From NCBI GenBank assembly GCA_013297885.1, contig JAAFIR010000010.1, positions 62,001 through 126,000 of the forward strand: 64,000 nt of DNA. The letters are read 5' to 3'. Numbering within the stretch: position 1 is the first letter of the stretch; every line of letters begins with the position of its first letter. The notes beneath the pieces were generated by a model. That model made no database searches, had not been told where the DNA came from, and saw only the letters and a program-made list of their open reading frames with translations. Below are positions 34,185-43,927 of the stretch, one piece after another. Source of the stretch: Leptospirales bacterium. Its GTDB lineage: Bacteria > Spirochaetota > Leptospiria > Leptospirales > Leptospiraceae. The translations under genes and the position numbers were made by a program.

Positions 34185-34531
34185 TTTGAAGACTTGACAC
34201 CATCTGGAAGTTTGACTCCAATTCCGGTAACTTTTGTACATCTAGTCATTTTTAAATTAAAAATATAACTTTCTATATGGTAGTCAGTTTGCACGTTAAA
34301 AAGTAAATCTGCTTTCCCTTTAATTGCATTTGATACTGCTGTATCAAAACTTTCATCACCAGTATAAACTGCCCATAAGTATGATTCTGCACATGTCTCA
34401 CCACTTAACTTCCCAACAAGTTCCATACCTTTAATATCAGTATAACTTTGTGAATAATACCAACCTGGTGATTTTACATTTGTGTAAAGACATGAGAATA
34501 GAAATGGAATTAGAAGAATTATCTTTTTCAT
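34181..34531 (-). CDS. TRL-like lipoprotein
   Basis: 116 residues. Lipoprotein signal with FLFSC (Cys14). The mature part fits the TRL-like family: KLSGETCAESYLWAVYTGDESFDTAVSNAIKGKADLLFNVQTDYH, i.e. a Gly-x-Cys-x-Ser opening, a GD-S-x2-A helix and repeated Ala. These are small outer-membrane-associated proteins, some encoded near tRNA genes. GAGGT lies before the ATG. First gene of a two-gene unit. Confidence 0.65.
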   Translation of the reverse strand: MKKIILLIPFLFSCLYTNVKSPGWYYSQSYTDIKGMELVGKLSGETCAESYLWAVYTGDESFDTAVSNAIKGKADLLFNVQTDYHIESYIFNLKMTRCTKVTGIGVKLPDGVKSSK

Positions 34532-34648
34532 TGGATACCTCTTTATATTTATAAATTTATATTTCTAAAAGTATAGAAAATTGAAAAGTTTTTTTTTGAA
34601 CTTAGTAAAATTTTTTCTTTTTGAGCCAAGTTGCGAAGCATTGAACGA

Positions 34649-34756
34649 GCGATAGAGATTGTAGCGTTTCTGAATAGCCTCGGACTTTAGTCTCAGGCTA
34701 TTCAGAAGTAGCGGAAAGCTCGGCATCGCCTAATCAGTATTAGGCGATGATCGCCC
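34649..34756 (+). repeat. Two-hairpin intergenic element, subfamily A, copy 7
   Basis: GCGATAGAGATTGTAGCG, hairpin 1 TTTCTGAATAG/CTATTCAGAAG with GGACTTTAGTC at its centre, GTAGCGGAAAGCTCGG, hairpin 2 CATCGCCTAAT/ATTAGGCGATG, TCGCCC. Hairpin 1 reuses the outer arms and loop of copy 3 with a changed middle. It ends 11 bases from the stop of thiH. Confidence 0.85.
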
Positions 34757-34767
34757 AAATAAATACT

Positions 34768-35892
34768 CTAAATAATTTTCTCAAAATCTTTTAACACAGC
34801 TTCATAGCCTTTTGATTTTATCAAATTGATAATTTCGGAAAGGCTACGTTTGTCTTCAGTTTCAAATTGTTCTAGCTCGTTTGAGTTACTATAACCACCC
34901 GGTTCAGTTTTTGATTCTGCAGACATAGAAGTTATTCCAAGTCCAATCAAATTATTTCTAAGTTTCAAACTTTCTCTAGTTGACAAATTAATTCCTGCAT
35001 CGTTAAAATAAATTCTAAGTGCAAAGATAAACTGTAAAAATTCTTTATCACTTACATCTACAACGGGATAAAAATCAGATGCGTTTGGTCTCATTCGAGG
35101 TAATGAAAAACTCACCAAACTTTGCCAATAAGTTTTTTGGAGATAGTCACCATGTAGTCCCAAAAAAAACATTTCTGCATTTGGATTTGTGAGACCAAGT
35201 AAAGCACCAAGTGTAATTTTTCTAAATCCAGAAGCTCCACCACGATCAGGTGCATTAAGCCGATACTTCATATCTTTTTTTACACCACGAATATGATAAT
35301 TTTTGTATGTCTCAGGATTGTATGTTTCTTGGTATAGAGCTAATGTGTCCGCTCCGCTAAAAATAATTTCTTTGTATTCATTCTCTTCTAGTGGATAAAT
35401 TTCAATTGCCACAGATGAAAAATAATTTTTTAGAAGTTTAACTGAATTTGAAATATAGGAAACAGGAGTGTTGGAATAGTCTTCACCTGTTAAAATGAGA
35501 ATGGAATCTATCCCTTTTGATTTTAAAATTTCTGCTTCGATTTTTATTTCAGCTTCGTTTAGTGTTTTACGTTTGATTTTATTTTCAAAACTAAACCCAC
35601 AATAAAGACAAGAAGAGCGACAATGATTAGATAAGTAAATTGGCATATAAAGTGAAATAGTTTTCCCAAATCGACTTTCAGTAATTTCTTTTGAGAGTGA
35701 AGCCATTTCTTCCAAATAAAAATTTGCGTTTGGAGAAATCAAATTTTTATAATCTGTAAAATTTAATTTTTCTTTGTGTAATGCTTTGTGTAAAGTAGTT
35801 TCAATTTCTTGTTTAGAAATTTCATTTAGCTCTTTTATAATTTCTGAAAAATTATATTGTTCAAATATTTGAAGAAATTCTGTTTTCTTCAT
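34768..35892 (-). CDS. thiH: 2-iminoacetate synthase ThiH (radical SAM)
   Basis: 374 residues, the usual size. The radical-SAM cluster motif is Cys91-x3-Cys95-x2-Cys98 (CRSSCLYC) preceded by LYMPIYLSN. ThiH-specific segments follow ([59 protein letters not shown]). It cleaves tyrosine to give dehydroglycine for the thiazole of thiamine, and feeds ThiG, whose gene overlaps it by 32 bases on the upstream side. No other thi genes are in the window. Confidence 0.93.
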   Translation of the reverse strand: MKKTEFLQIFEQYNFSEIIKELNEISKQEIETTLHKALHKEKLNFTDYKNLISPNANFYLEEMASLSKEITESRFGKTISLYMPIYLSNHCRSSCLYCGFSFENKIKRKTLNEAEIKIEAEILKSKGIDSILILTGEDYSNTPVSYISNSVKLLKNYFSSVAIEIYPLEENEYKEIIFSGADTLALYQETYNPETYKNYHIRGVKKDMKYRLNAPDRGGASGFRKITLGALLGLTNPNAEMFFLGLHGDYLQKTYWQSLVSFSLPRMRPNASDFYPVVDVSDKEFLQFIFALRIYFNDAGINLSTRESLKLRNNLIGLGITSMSAESKTEPGGYSNSNELEQFETEDKRSLSEIINLIKSKGYEAVLKDFEKII

Positions 35893-36670
35893 CTAAAAAT
35901 CCTGTAAGTGGACTTGACGCATTTGCTTTTAAATTTTGTTGTACTGTTTTTCTTCCACGATATAAAAAAGAAAGTCGGCCTGCTTCCACTGCGAGTTTAA
36001 ATGCTTTTGCAATTTGAACTGGATTTCCGGAAACTGCAATTGCTGTGTTTACTAAAACTGCATCTGCTCCCATTTCCATTGCTTCTGCTGCATGAGACGG
36101 CTCACCAAGACCAGCATCAATTACAACAGGAACTTTACACATAGAAATTATCATTTCAATATTAGACCGATTTTTAATTCCTTGGTTAGTTCCGATAGGT
36201 GAACCAAGTGGCATCACAGAAACGCAACCAACTTCTTCTAATCTTTTGCAAAGAATTGGATCAGCGTTGATATAAGGCATAACTTTAAAACCAAGTTTGA
36301 CTAATTCTTCAGCTGCTTTTAAAGACTCCAATGGATCGGGAAGCAAATAAACTGGATCAGGAATTACTTCTAGTTTAATAAAATCTCCACCACCCATTGC
36401 ACGAGAAAGTTTTGCAAGTTTAATTGCTTCTTCTGAATTTCTTGCACCAGATGTATTTGGTAACAACTCAATTTTGTTTCGATCAATTCCTGACAAAATA
36501 TCATCAGCAGGATTGTCCAAATTCACTCGTCTTAGTGCAACTGTTACAAATTCAGAGCCGCTTTCAATAATCGCAGATTTCATGATTTCAGTGGAGGAAA
36601 ATTTTCCAGTTCCAATAAACAGCCTAGAACTAAATTTTCTTCCACCAATTTCTAAAAAATCTTCTGCCAT
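35861..36670 (-). CDS. thiG: Thiazole synthase ThiG
   Basis: 269 residues from ATG 36670; a TTG three bases earlier is possible but the ATG overlaps the smc stop in a TGATG junction. TIM-barrel enzyme that builds thiazole phosphate. The Schiff-base Lys99 in [10 protein letters not shown] is present, and [55 protein letters not shown] match the family throughout. Downstream the gene overlaps thiH by 32 bases, so the two products are made together. Confidence 0.94.
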   Translation of the reverse strand: MAEDFLEIGGRKFSSRLFIGTGKFSSTEIMKSAIIESGSEFVTVALRRVNLDNPADDILSGIDRNKIELLPNTSGARNSEEAIKLAKLSRAMGGGDFIKLEVIPDPVYLLPDPLESLKAAEELVKLGFKVMPYINADPILCKRLEEVGCVSVMPLGSPIGTNQGIKNRSNIEMIISMCKVPVVIDAGLGEPSHAAEAMEMGADAVLVNTAIAVSGNPVQIAKAFKLAVEAGRLSFLYRGRKTVQQNLKANASSPLTGFLDEENRISSNI

Positions 36671-39405
36671 CAAACTGCCTTTTTGATAAATTGTTTTGCT
36701 TCATCTATTTTAAGTGAAATGAGTTTTGAAACACCGGGCTCAGAACTAGTAACTCCAAAAATTGTATTCGCTCTTGAAATAGTTGGCGGAGCATGAGTTA
36801 CAACCACAAACTGGCTATAAGACTTAAACCTATCCAAAATTTGGCAGAATCGAATTTTATTTACTTCATCAAGGGCAGCATCAATTTCATCAAGGAAACA
36901 AAACGGAGAAGGCTTCACCATGTAAATTGCAAATAAAAGTGCAATCACTGTCATGGACTTTTCTCCACCTGAAAGAAGTTTTAAATTTTGGACATGTTTT
37001 CCTGGAGGCTCAGCCATAATTTCAATTCCAGAATTTAACTTGTCATCTTTTTCAGTGAGTTCAATAGATGCTTTTCCACCGTTAAACAAAATCGAAAATG
37101 TTTCTTGGAAATTTGTTTTAACTAGTTCAAAAGTTTCCATAAATAATTTTTCAGATTCCACATTGATATTTTTTAAAGCTTGTAAAATTGCATCTTTAGA
37201 ATCTTCAATATCTTTTTTTTGTTTTTCATGATGTTCAAAAATTTCTTTTATATTTTGGTATTCTTCTACAGCAAGAGGATTGATAGAGCCAAGTAGTTGA
37301 ATTTCAGATTTGATTTCTCTAAGTTTTAATTCTTCTTTTTCTTGTTTGATGTCTGAATTAATTTTTTCAGCTTCAAGTTCTTTTTCTGAAATTGAATATT
37401 CGTTATAAAGCTCTTCTAAAAAAGATTCAATTTGAACTTTGATAGAAGCAGATTTTCTTTCTAAATCGTTCATCACAGGAATAATTGCTCTAAATTCTTC
37501 TTGGTCTTTAGTAGAAGAATTTTTTAGTTCTTGGATTTCGTTTAGAATATTTTTCAAAATTTCTTTTTCAGATTCTAAAACTTTACTCATACTTAAAAAT
37601 TCGTTGTATGATTTTTCAATTTGCTCTTCTAAAATTGCAACTTCTTCTTTTACAGAATTTTTTCTTAAATTTAGTTGTTCTAAATTTTGGTTTAGAGTTT
37701 CCACTTTTTGTTTTCTTTCGATAACTGAAGATTCTTCTCTTTCTAGTTCAGTTTTAGTTGCAAAAATTTTTCCTTCTAGTTCCAAAACCAATTTTTCTAA
37801 TTTTACAATTTCTTCTTTGGTGTTTTCTAAATTTGTTCTTAAAGTTTCAATTTCTTCGTTTGATTTGGAAATATCGCGAGAAAAATTTTCGTTTTGTAAA
37901 ATCAAATCTTCAATTTCAGAATCAATTGCTTCTTTTTTAGACAATAATCCATCTTTATCCAAAATCAAAGTTCTAAAAATATCTTCCAAACCAAGAAGTT
38001 CATTTAATTTAATGGATAATTCTTTTGGATTTAGCTCTGAAATTAATTTTTTATAATCAGATGAATTTTCTAGTTCAGATTCAAATTTTTTTAAAGTAAC
38101 AAAAATTTCTTCTTTTAAAGATTTTCTTCTATCTTCAGATTTTTCTGCTTCGATTTTTTTTTCTTCAATTTGGTTGATGATGCTTAAAATGCTGTCTTTT
38201 AATTTTTCACGAAGAACAGAATGGCGTTTATCATTTTCAGAAATTTTTAAATTGCATTCTTTAATAAAATTAATTTCTTTATCAATGGATTCTTCAAATT
38301 CTTTTTTTCTTTCTGAAAAATTAGAAATATTTTTTTTAGTGTCTTCAATCGAAAGAACAAAATTTTCTTTTTCCAAATTTAATTTTTGGATACTTTGTTC
38401 AGCTTGTTCAAGTTTGGATTTATCTTCTAATAAAGTAGAATTGTATTCATCCATACGAAAATTTAATTCTTCTATGATTTGTTTGTTTTGGTCAATTTTT
38501 TGTTTTTGAATTTCTTTTTTAGATAAAAAATCCAAAAGTTTTTTATCGATTTCAGAAATTTTTTGTTCTAGTTCGTATTTTTCATTTTCTCTTTTTTCAA
38601 TCACCAAAGCATCTGATTTCATTCTAGAAGAAAGCTCTTCATTTTTTTTCTTTACTTCATCAAGTTCTGCTTCAATTTTTTTGGAACGATTTTTAAACGA
38701 CTTCAACTTTACATATCTCAAATTTTTATCTGCATCTGCAAGTTTAGATTTTAATTCAAAATAATTTTTTGCTTTTTCAGCTTGTTTAAATTTTAAATCG
38801 AGTTCTTTTTCCATCGAACTCATAATGTCTGCAATACGAAGTAAATTTTGTTTTGTGAGTTCTAATTTTTTTTCAGTCTCAACCTTATCCATTTTAAAAC
38901 GAGAAATTCCAGCAGCTTCATCAAAAATTGCTCTTCTCTCTTCTGGTTTAGAATTTAAAATCGCTTCGACTCTACCTTGCTCCATGATCGAATAACTTGA
39001 TTTACCCACACCAGTATCCAAAAGAAGTCTCTCTACATCTTTGCGAAGAGATTTTGTATTGTTAATTAAATATTCGTTTGTCATGTCGGGATAAACTCGA
39101 CGAGTAATTTTTACTGTAGGAAAATCTATTGGGAAAATTTTTTGGCTATTGTCAAGAGTGACAGTCACTTCAGCAAATCCACTTGGGTCGCGGGTCTCAG
39201 ATCCGTGAAAAATCACATCTTCCATTTTTTCACCACGAATATTTTTGGCAGATTTTTCACCAAGCACCCATTTCATCGCGTCAACAATATTCGATTTTCC
39301 AGAACCATTCGGTCCCACAACAGCAGTAAAACCCGGATCAAAAATAATCTCAGTATCATCTGCAAAAGTTTTAAAACCAACAAGATTTAAGCTCTTTAAA
39401 TACAT
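36670..39405 (-). CDS. smc: SMC chromosome-segregation ATPase, short form
   Basis: 911 residues, whereas canonical bacterial SMC has about 1170-1190. Walker A GPNGSGKS (31-38), Q-loop and EAAGISRFK in the N-terminal head, then long coiled coils, then LSGGE (from about 811) and Walker [11 protein letters not shown] (about 837-846) in the C-terminal head. At the expected hinge (about 420-490) I see no glycine-rich hinge pattern, only [22 protein letters not shown] between coils. Short SMCs are, from memory, found in Leptospira. It lies just upstream of thiG on the same strand; no scpA/scpB are adjacent. Confidence 0.88.
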   Translation of the reverse strand: MYLKSLNLVGFKTFADDTEIIFDPGFTAVVGPNGSGKSNIVDAMKWVLGEKSAKNIRGEKMEDVIFHGSETRDPSGFAEVTVTLDNSQKIFPIDFPTVKITRRVYPDMTNEYLINNTKSLRKDVERLLLDTGVGKSSYSIMEQGRVEAILNSKPEERRAIFDEAAGISRFKMDKVETEKKLELTKQNLLRIADIMSSMEKELDLKFKQAEKAKNYFELKSKLADADKNLRYVKLKSFKNRSKKIEAELDEVKKKNEELSSRMKSDALVIEKRENEKYELEQKISEIDKKLLDFLSKKEIQKQKIDQNKQIIEELNFRMDEYNSTLLEDKSKLEQAEQSIQKLNLEKENFVLSIEDTKKNISNFSERKKEFEESIDKEINFIKECNLKISENDKRHSVLREKLKDSILSIINQIEEKKIEAEKSEDRRKSLKEEIFVTLKKFESELENSSDYKKLISELNPKELSIKLNELLGLEDIFRTLILDKDGLLSKKEAIDSEIEDLILQNENFSRDISKSNEEIETLRTNLENTKEEIVKLEKLVLELEGKIFATKTELEREESSVIERKQKVETLNQNLEQLNLRKNSVKEEVAILEEQIEKSYNEFLSMSKVLESEKEILKNILNEIQELKNSSTKDQEEFRAIIPVMNDLERKSASIKVQIESFLEELYNEYSISEKELEAEKINSDIKQEKEELKLREIKSEIQLLGSINPLAVEEYQNIKEIFEHHEKQKKDIEDSKDAILQALKNINVESEKLFMETFELVKTNFQETFSILFNGGKASIELTEKDDKLNSGIEIMAEPPGKHVQNLKLLSGGEKSMTVIALLFAIYMVKPSPFCFLDEIDAALDEVNKIRFCQILDRFKSYSQFVVVTHAPPTISRANTIFGVTSSEPGVSKLISLKIDEAKQFIKKAV

Positions 39406-39425
39406 AACTTCCCTACTTTTTTTTT

Positions 39426-39590
39426 GGGAGCTGCGGAAATAAATTCCGCCGTGCTAGAAAAGGGTTCCGTCCTCGCAACTTCAGACTTGAAGTTCAGTGG
39501 GTCAAGACCCACTGTCTGGCAAGACCTAAAGTCTGGCAATTCTTGTCGTTGTTTACTCGGACTGCTTCGCACCTTTTCTATCACTAGCTC
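39426..39590 (-). repeat. Two-hairpin intergenic element, subfamily B, copy 2
   Basis: GGGAG, short hairpin GCGGAAT/ATTCCGC, CGTGCTAGAAAAGGGTTCCG, a core that contains the 20-mer palindrome CAGTGGGTCAAGACCCACTG (39495-39514) and GTCTGGCAAGACC, then GCACCTTTTCTATCACTAGCTC. It fills the gap between the divergent smc and DUF115 genes. Short open frames through it on both strands are not genes. Confidence 0.75.
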
Positions 39591-39668
39591 TTTTCTTTTA
39601 TTGACAAACTGATTCCTTTATAAGACATAATAAAAGAATCTTTAGCAATTATTTAAAATTAAAGTTTT

Positions 39669-41438
39669 ATGTCACTTAAAAAAATAGAAGAAATTGTACA
39701 AAAAAAACCTTACCTAAAATTGTACAATTCTTGTACGAGCCTTGGAGAATTTTCTATTCATTCGGCAAAAGAAAAAGATGAATTTTATGTAGAATTCCAA
39801 AAAAAAAAATTATCTAGCCCAATTGCCCCAAAAAAAGCAGCAGAGCGACAAATTGAATCTGTAAAAAATTATGAAAACCAAATTGTATTTTTACTTGGAC
39901 TTGGAAATCCTCAACTCATAACTGAAATCAATTTAAAGCTAAAAGAAAATCAAATTTTAATACTAATAGATTTATCTGAAGAAATTTTTCCTCTTCTTTG
40001 GGACAGCCATCTTGCTGATGTGATGGATGTGGCAGGGAGACATTTGTTTCTTGGAGATGAAAAATTACATTTGCTTTGGAACTATTTGGAGTCTTTGCCA
40101 ATTGAAAAAGTGGATGGAATCAAATTTTTAAAAAACCAACCAAGTATAGAACTCAATCCAGAATTTTATTTTGAAGCAGAAGAAAAAATTAGAAAATTAT
40201 TTTCCTCTAAAATGAGTGATCTTCTCACCAAATTTGAATTTGATAGAATTTGGGGAAAAAATTCATTTCAAAATATTTTACAAGCAAAACATTTAAAACA
40301 AAAAATTTATCGAGTCAAAGATTTATTTTTTCAATTTGAAACTATTCCTGCTGTTTTAGTTTCTGCGGGACCAAGCCTTCGACACCAAGTTCCACTTTTA
40401 AAAAAAATCAGAGACAAAGTATTTTTATTTTCTTGTGACACTTCTTTAAAAGTTTTACTCAAAGAAAAAATTATTCCTGATGCAGTGATGACACTCGATG
40501 CACAAACTCATTCTTATTTTCATTTTCTCGGAGAAGAGCTTTCTGAAATACCACTTTTTGCAGATATTGTAACTTCTCCAAACTTGTTACGTAATTTTAA
40601 TTTTCGTTCCATTGTATTTTCGATGACAGCTAAGTACCAAGCTTTAGCAAACGGACAAGCATTTATAGAAAAAACTGCAGGAGGAAATTTAGTAGAAAAA
40701 GCATTTGGGGAACTTGGTTATATTCAGTCTGGAGGTTCAGTTGCAACTTCTGCATTTGATATTTTGAGACAAATGGGTTTTTCGCCAATTTTTTTAATTG
40801 GACAAGACTTAGCTTATACTGGTCGCGAAATTCACTCAACAGGAACTCATCACAACGAAAAATGGCTCACTTTACTCAATCGAAAAAAATCTTTAGAAAA
40901 AATTAACGAAGAAATTGTTCGTAAACGTGAAACCATGAAAGTAAAATCTGCTGATGGAAAAGAAGTTCTAACTGATTTTATTTTAAACTTGTACAAATCT
41001 TGGTTTGAAGAGTCGATGAAAAATTCTACACTAGATGTTTACAATATTTCAGATCGTGGTGCTTATATTGAAAACATCAAACATCTAAATTTACTCGAAG
41101 CAGAAAAAATTTTTGAAACTTACAAAGATCATTCTTATCCTTGGAAAGAAAAATCTGCTTGGAGCTTAAAAGAAAACTCAAACATAAATCTCGAAACAGC
41201 ACAAGAAATAAAAAACCTATTTTTTGAAGAAGTTCAAATTTTCCAAAACCAAAAAGATTCTTCTTCAGAAGAAATCCTAAATTTTTTAAAACAAAGCATT
41301 TTACTAAACGACATTCTCCGCAAAACAAAAGTTTATCTCTCTCGAAACAACTCTGCTTTATCAGAAGAAAAAAAAGTAGAACTTTTAAAAGATGCAATCG
41401 ACAGAGAGATAAGTTATTTGAAAAGATATGTGGGTTAG
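39669..41438 (+). CDS. DUF115 (MptE-like / motility-associated Maf-type) protein
   Basis: 589 residues. The central domain matches the DUF115 family: AVLVSAGPSLRHQVPLLKKI, FSCDTSLKVLLKEKIIPDAVMTLDAQ, GGSVATSAFDILRQMGFSPIFLIGQDLAYTG. In flagellated bacteria these Maf-type proteins put nonulosonic acids on flagellin; a related archaeal protein is a pterin pyrophosphokinase. An N-terminal domain of about 190 residues and a helical C-terminal tail frame it. No flagellin gene is near, so the target is not known. A single-gene unit. Confidence 0.78.
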   Translation: MSLKKIEEIVQKKPYLKLYNSCTSLGEFSIHSAKEKDEFYVEFQKKKLSSPIAPKKAAERQIESVKNYENQIVFLLGLGNPQLITEINLKLKENQILILIDLSEEIFPLLWDSHLADVMDVAGRHLFLGDEKLHLLWNYLESLPIEKVDGIKFLKNQPSIELNPEFYFEAEEKIRKLFSSKMSDLLTKFEFDRIWGKNSFQNILQAKHLKQKIYRVKDLFFQFETIPAVLVSAGPSLRHQVPLLKKIRDKVFLFSCDTSLKVLLKEKIIPDAVMTLDAQTHSYFHFLGEELSEIPLFADIVTSPNLLRNFNFRSIVFSMTAKYQALANGQAFIEKTAGGNLVEKAFGELGYIQSGGSVATSAFDILRQMGFSPIFLIGQDLAYTGREIHSTGTHHNEKWLTLLNRKKSLEKINEEIVRKRETMKVKSADGKEVLTDFILNLYKSWFEESMKNSTLDVYNISDRGAYIENIKHLNLLEAEKIFETYKDHSYPWKEKSAWSLKENSNINLETAQEIKNLFFEEVQIFQNQKDSSSEEILNFLKQSILLNDILRKTKVYLSRNNSALSEEKKVELLKDAIDREISYLKRYVG

Positions 41439-41466
41439 AAGTTGAAAGTTAAGAATGAAAAATGAA
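41439..41466 (+). repeat. Degenerate heptanucleotide array
   Basis: Immediately after the stop codon come four heptads AAGTTGA, AAGTTAA, GAATGAA, AAATGAA. Like the array at 8534-8561 it is placed just behind a stop. Confidence 0.45.
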
Positions 41467-41597
41467 TTTTGGTAAAAACTTTAATGGGCAAAAAGCAAAG
41501 AGTAATTTCTAAAAAAAAGAACTTTTTATAATTGAAAATTCTTCGACAGGGAATGATTTTTTTTAACTTAAGGTTCTGGTTTTATATTTTTTTCTGA

Positions 41598-41705
41598 AAA
41601 AGAAAATTATGGTTTGAAAAAAACTCAGCAGATTATACTAATTTTGAATTATTTAATTCTAAAATTCCTTTAAAAGAAGAAATCCAATTTGTATTGATTA
41701 TTTAA
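41598..41705 (+). pseudogene. Possible decayed coding fragment
   Basis: A 35-codon open stretch with protein-like content (KLWFEKNSADYTNFELFNSK) and no start codon; a second frame just upstream (GSGFIFFSEKENYG) would join it after a frameshift. Nothing else is seen in 41467-41797. It could be chance in AT-rich DNA. Confidence 0.2.
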
Positions 41706-41797
41706 AATAAGAATTTTTATTATTCTATTTCGATTTTTCAAATGGGAAGAGTTTTTAATTTCGTTCTATTTTTAATAAAAAAATTTTTCAATACTAA

Positions 41798-41937
41798 GCG
41801 AAAGTGATTGAAGCGGAAATCCTTTTGTATAGATGAATTAGTTGTTTGAATAAAGTGAGGTTACAAAAGATTGTAGCGTAAAGCACGTTTTTTTTCAACA
41901 GTGGGTCCCTGCCCACTGCTTTGAAAAAAATTCGCCC
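41798..41937 (+). repeat. Two-hairpin intergenic element, subfamily A, copy 8
   Basis: GCGAAAGTGATTGAAGCGG, part 1 AATCCTTTTGTA/TTACAAAAGATT, GTAGCGTAAAGCACG, hairpin 2 TTTTTTTTCAA/TTGAAAAAAA holding the palindrome CAGTGGGTCCCTGCCCACTG (41899-41918), TTCGCCC. It lies 32 bases before the GH25 gene's ATG. Confidence 0.86.
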
Positions 41938-41969
41938 AAATGAAAATTAAATAATGGTTAAGGATTAAA

Positions 41970-42677
41970 ATGAAAAAAATAACATTCAATATTTTAGTAA
42001 TTCTTTTATTTATAGTTGGAATTTGTTTTTATTTTGTAAAAGTAAAAGGGTATTGGATTAATATTCCAGATACAAAAATTTATTCAGTGAAAGGAATTGA
42101 TATTTCACATCACCAAGGTGATATTGGTTTTGATTTAATTGATAAATCTGAATTTGATTTTGTTTATATCAAAGCAACTGAGGGTGGAGATTTTAAAGAT
42201 AAAAAATTTTTGCAGAATATAAAAAAATTTAAAGAACTAAATATTCCTGTTGGGGCTTATCATTTTTTTACTTTGTGCAAAGATGGAAAAACCCAAGCAG
42301 AAAATTTTTTAGATTCGATTCAATCTATCTCTATAGATTTACCACCAGTAATTGATTTGGAATTTCCCGGAAATTGTAGTTTGAGACCATCTGTGGAAGA
42401 TTTTTCTTTTCAACTAATTGAGTTTATTAAATCGGTTGAAAAATTTTCAAGTAAAGAAATAATTTTTTATACAAATGAAGAATTTTATTATAAGTATCTC
42501 TCAAATAATTTTACAAATCGTAAATATTGGTATCGAAATATTTTTGATTCACCAGAAAAATTTCCGTCAAAAACTATCATTTGGCAGTATTCTGAATTTG
42601 GAAAAATAAAAGGAATTAAAGGAAATGTAGATTTGAATGTAGTGAAACTTGATGATTGGAAAAATTTACTAAAATAA
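41970..42677 (+). CDS. Glycoside hydrolase family 25 (lysozyme-like), membrane-anchored
   Basis: 235 residues. An N-terminal membrane anchor (residues 5-25) is followed by a GH25 barrel: VKGIDISHHQGDIGFD with the first active-site Asp, FVYIKATEGGDFKD, PVGAYHFF, and PPVIDLEF with the DxE pair. These enzymes cut the peptidoglycan glycan chain. AAGGA precedes the ATG. It could remodel or turn over the wall from the periplasmic face. The next gene starts 41 bases later. Confidence 0.87.
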   Translation: MKKITFNILVILLFIVGICFYFVKVKGYWINIPDTKIYSVKGIDISHHQGDIGFDLIDKSEFDFVYIKATEGGDFKDKKFLQNIKKFKELNIPVGAYHFFTLCKDGKTQAENFLDSIQSISIDLPPVIDLEFPGNCSLRPSVEDFSFQLIEFIKSVEKFSSKEIIFYTNEEFYYKYLSNNFTNRKYWYRNIFDSPEKFPSKTIIWQYSEFGKIKGIKGNVDLNVVKLDDWKNLLK

Positions 42678-42718
42678 GAATTACTCGCTTAAATCTAAAA
42701 TAAAAAAAAGATAGAATT

Positions 42719-43264
42719 ATGGAAATACTTTTACCCGATGAATACAACACTTTAGATGAAGTTTTTGAATTATGGAAATTTTTTAGAAAACAAACAATTG
42801 CTTGTTTAGAAAAAACTCCAAAAGAAATTTTTACTGTCAACCCTGAAGAAGGACGTTGGTCTATTTCTGAAGTTGGAGAACATTTATATATAACACAAAA
42901 TAATTTATCTAGAACATTTCCGATTGTGCTCGCAAAAAAATTTGGTGAAGAGTTTAGTGGCTACAAACAAGAAATGCATTTTAAAATCATAAGACGAAAT
43001 ATGATGAAGCCAACAAAAGTAAAAAATCCGGCTTCAGTTGCTCCATTAAATAAATATTCATTTGAAGAACTTCTTCCTTTGTTAAACTCTGCTGAAGAAA
43101 AAATGTCTCAATTTGTAAACAAATACAAAAAAGAAGATTTAGAAAAAAGAGCAATGGAGCATCCCATTTTTGGAATGTTAAATGTGTTTCATTTTTTTTG
43201 GATTATGTCCATGCACGAAAGATCACATTTAACTGCTCTAGAAGAAAGAACAAAAGATTTTTAA
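42719..43264 (+). CDS. DinB-family protein
   Basis: 181 residues, helical, with DinB/DUF664-like features: EGRWSISEVGEHLYITQ near residue 42 carries the first His, and NVFHFFWIMSMHERSHLTAL near the end carries His residues that would complete a metal site. Cellular role unknown. Its stop directly abuts the rhomboid ATG. It is the second DinB-like gene in the window (compare 21583-22095) but shares little sequence with it. Confidence 0.72.
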   Translation: MEILLPDEYNTLDEVFELWKFFRKQTIACLEKTPKEIFTVNPEEGRWSISEVGEHLYITQNNLSRTFPIVLAKKFGEEFSGYKQEMHFKIIRRNMMKPTKVKNPASVAPLNKYSFEELLPLLNSAEEKMSQFVNKYKKEDLEKRAMEHPIFGMLNVFHFFWIMSMHERSHLTALEERTKDF

Positions 43265-43927
43265 ATGATAAAATTTTTTTGGGAATTTCCACTGAGTTTA
43301 TGTACAACATTTTTTTTGTTTTGCTTTTATTTTACCGTAAATTCCACTCTTTCACATGTAAAAATTGCTACTTACTTTTATTCTTATCCAGGTAAGTTTA
43401 GTTTTATCAACTGGATTTTGTCTTCCTTTTATCATGCCTCTCCTATGCATCTTTTTTCAAATATGTTTTTTTTGTATTTTCTTGGAAGAGCTGCTGAATC
43501 AAAAATTTCAAAAGGCAAATGGATTTTATTTTATTTATCTGCTGGAATTATCTCTATGATGTTTGATTCTATTGTGAGAGGATTTATTTTACATGAAAAA
43601 ATTCCAGCTGTTGGAGCAAGTGGAGCCATTTCTGGAATAGCTGCTGTTGCAATGGTTTATTCTCCTTTACAATATCGTGTGCTTGGAATAAATTTTGTAT
43701 TTCCTGTTTTTATACTTGCATGGTTAATGATTTATTCTGATTTTATGAATATGTTCAGCTCTGACCATGTTGCACATTTTGCTCATCTCGCAGGATTTTT
43801 TTCCATTCTTGTAACTTCGTATTTGTTATCAGAAAAAGATAGAGCTAAACTTAGAACTAATTTTTCTTTAAATGCATTATTTTTTATTTTTACAATAATT
43901 TTACTTTTCTTTTTGGAGAACAGATAA
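43265..43927 (+). CDS. Rhomboid-family intramembrane serine protease
   Basis: 220 residues with six or more membrane helices. Catalytic Ser119 in GASGAISG and His174 in AHFAHLAGF form the rhomboid dyad, and HLFSNMFFLYFLG supplies the oxyanion region of helix 2. It would cut membrane proteins within the bilayer. It is tightly linked to the DinB gene (no gap) and the MDR gene (one-base overlap), so it is in the same transcript. Confidence 0.85.
   Translation: MIKFFWEFPLSLCTTFFLFCFYFTVNSTLSHVKIATYFYSYPGKFSFINWILSSFYHASPMHLFSNMFFLYFLGRAAESKISKGKWILFYLSAGIISMMFDSIVRGFILHEKIPAVGASGAISGIAAVAMVYSPLQYRVLGINFVFPVFILAWLMIYSDFMNMFSSDHVAHFAHLAGFFSILVTSYLLSEKDRAKLRTNFSLNALFFIFTIILLFFLENR

Noticed and set aside
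33597-34241. The 214-residue reading of the lipoprotein gene
   Set aside because: The extra N-terminal residues hide a clear lipoprotein signal that starts at ATG 34184 in a four-base overlap with the upstream gene.
37439-38056. Long plus-strand frame antisense to smc
   Set aside because: It is the shadow of the Lys/Glu-rich coiled coil (Phe/Ser-rich on the other strand), with no domain or ribosome site.
39396-39612. Open frames on both strands between smc and the DUF115 gene
   Set aside because: Both are readings of the subfamily B repeat, which contains long palindromes that open frames on each strand.
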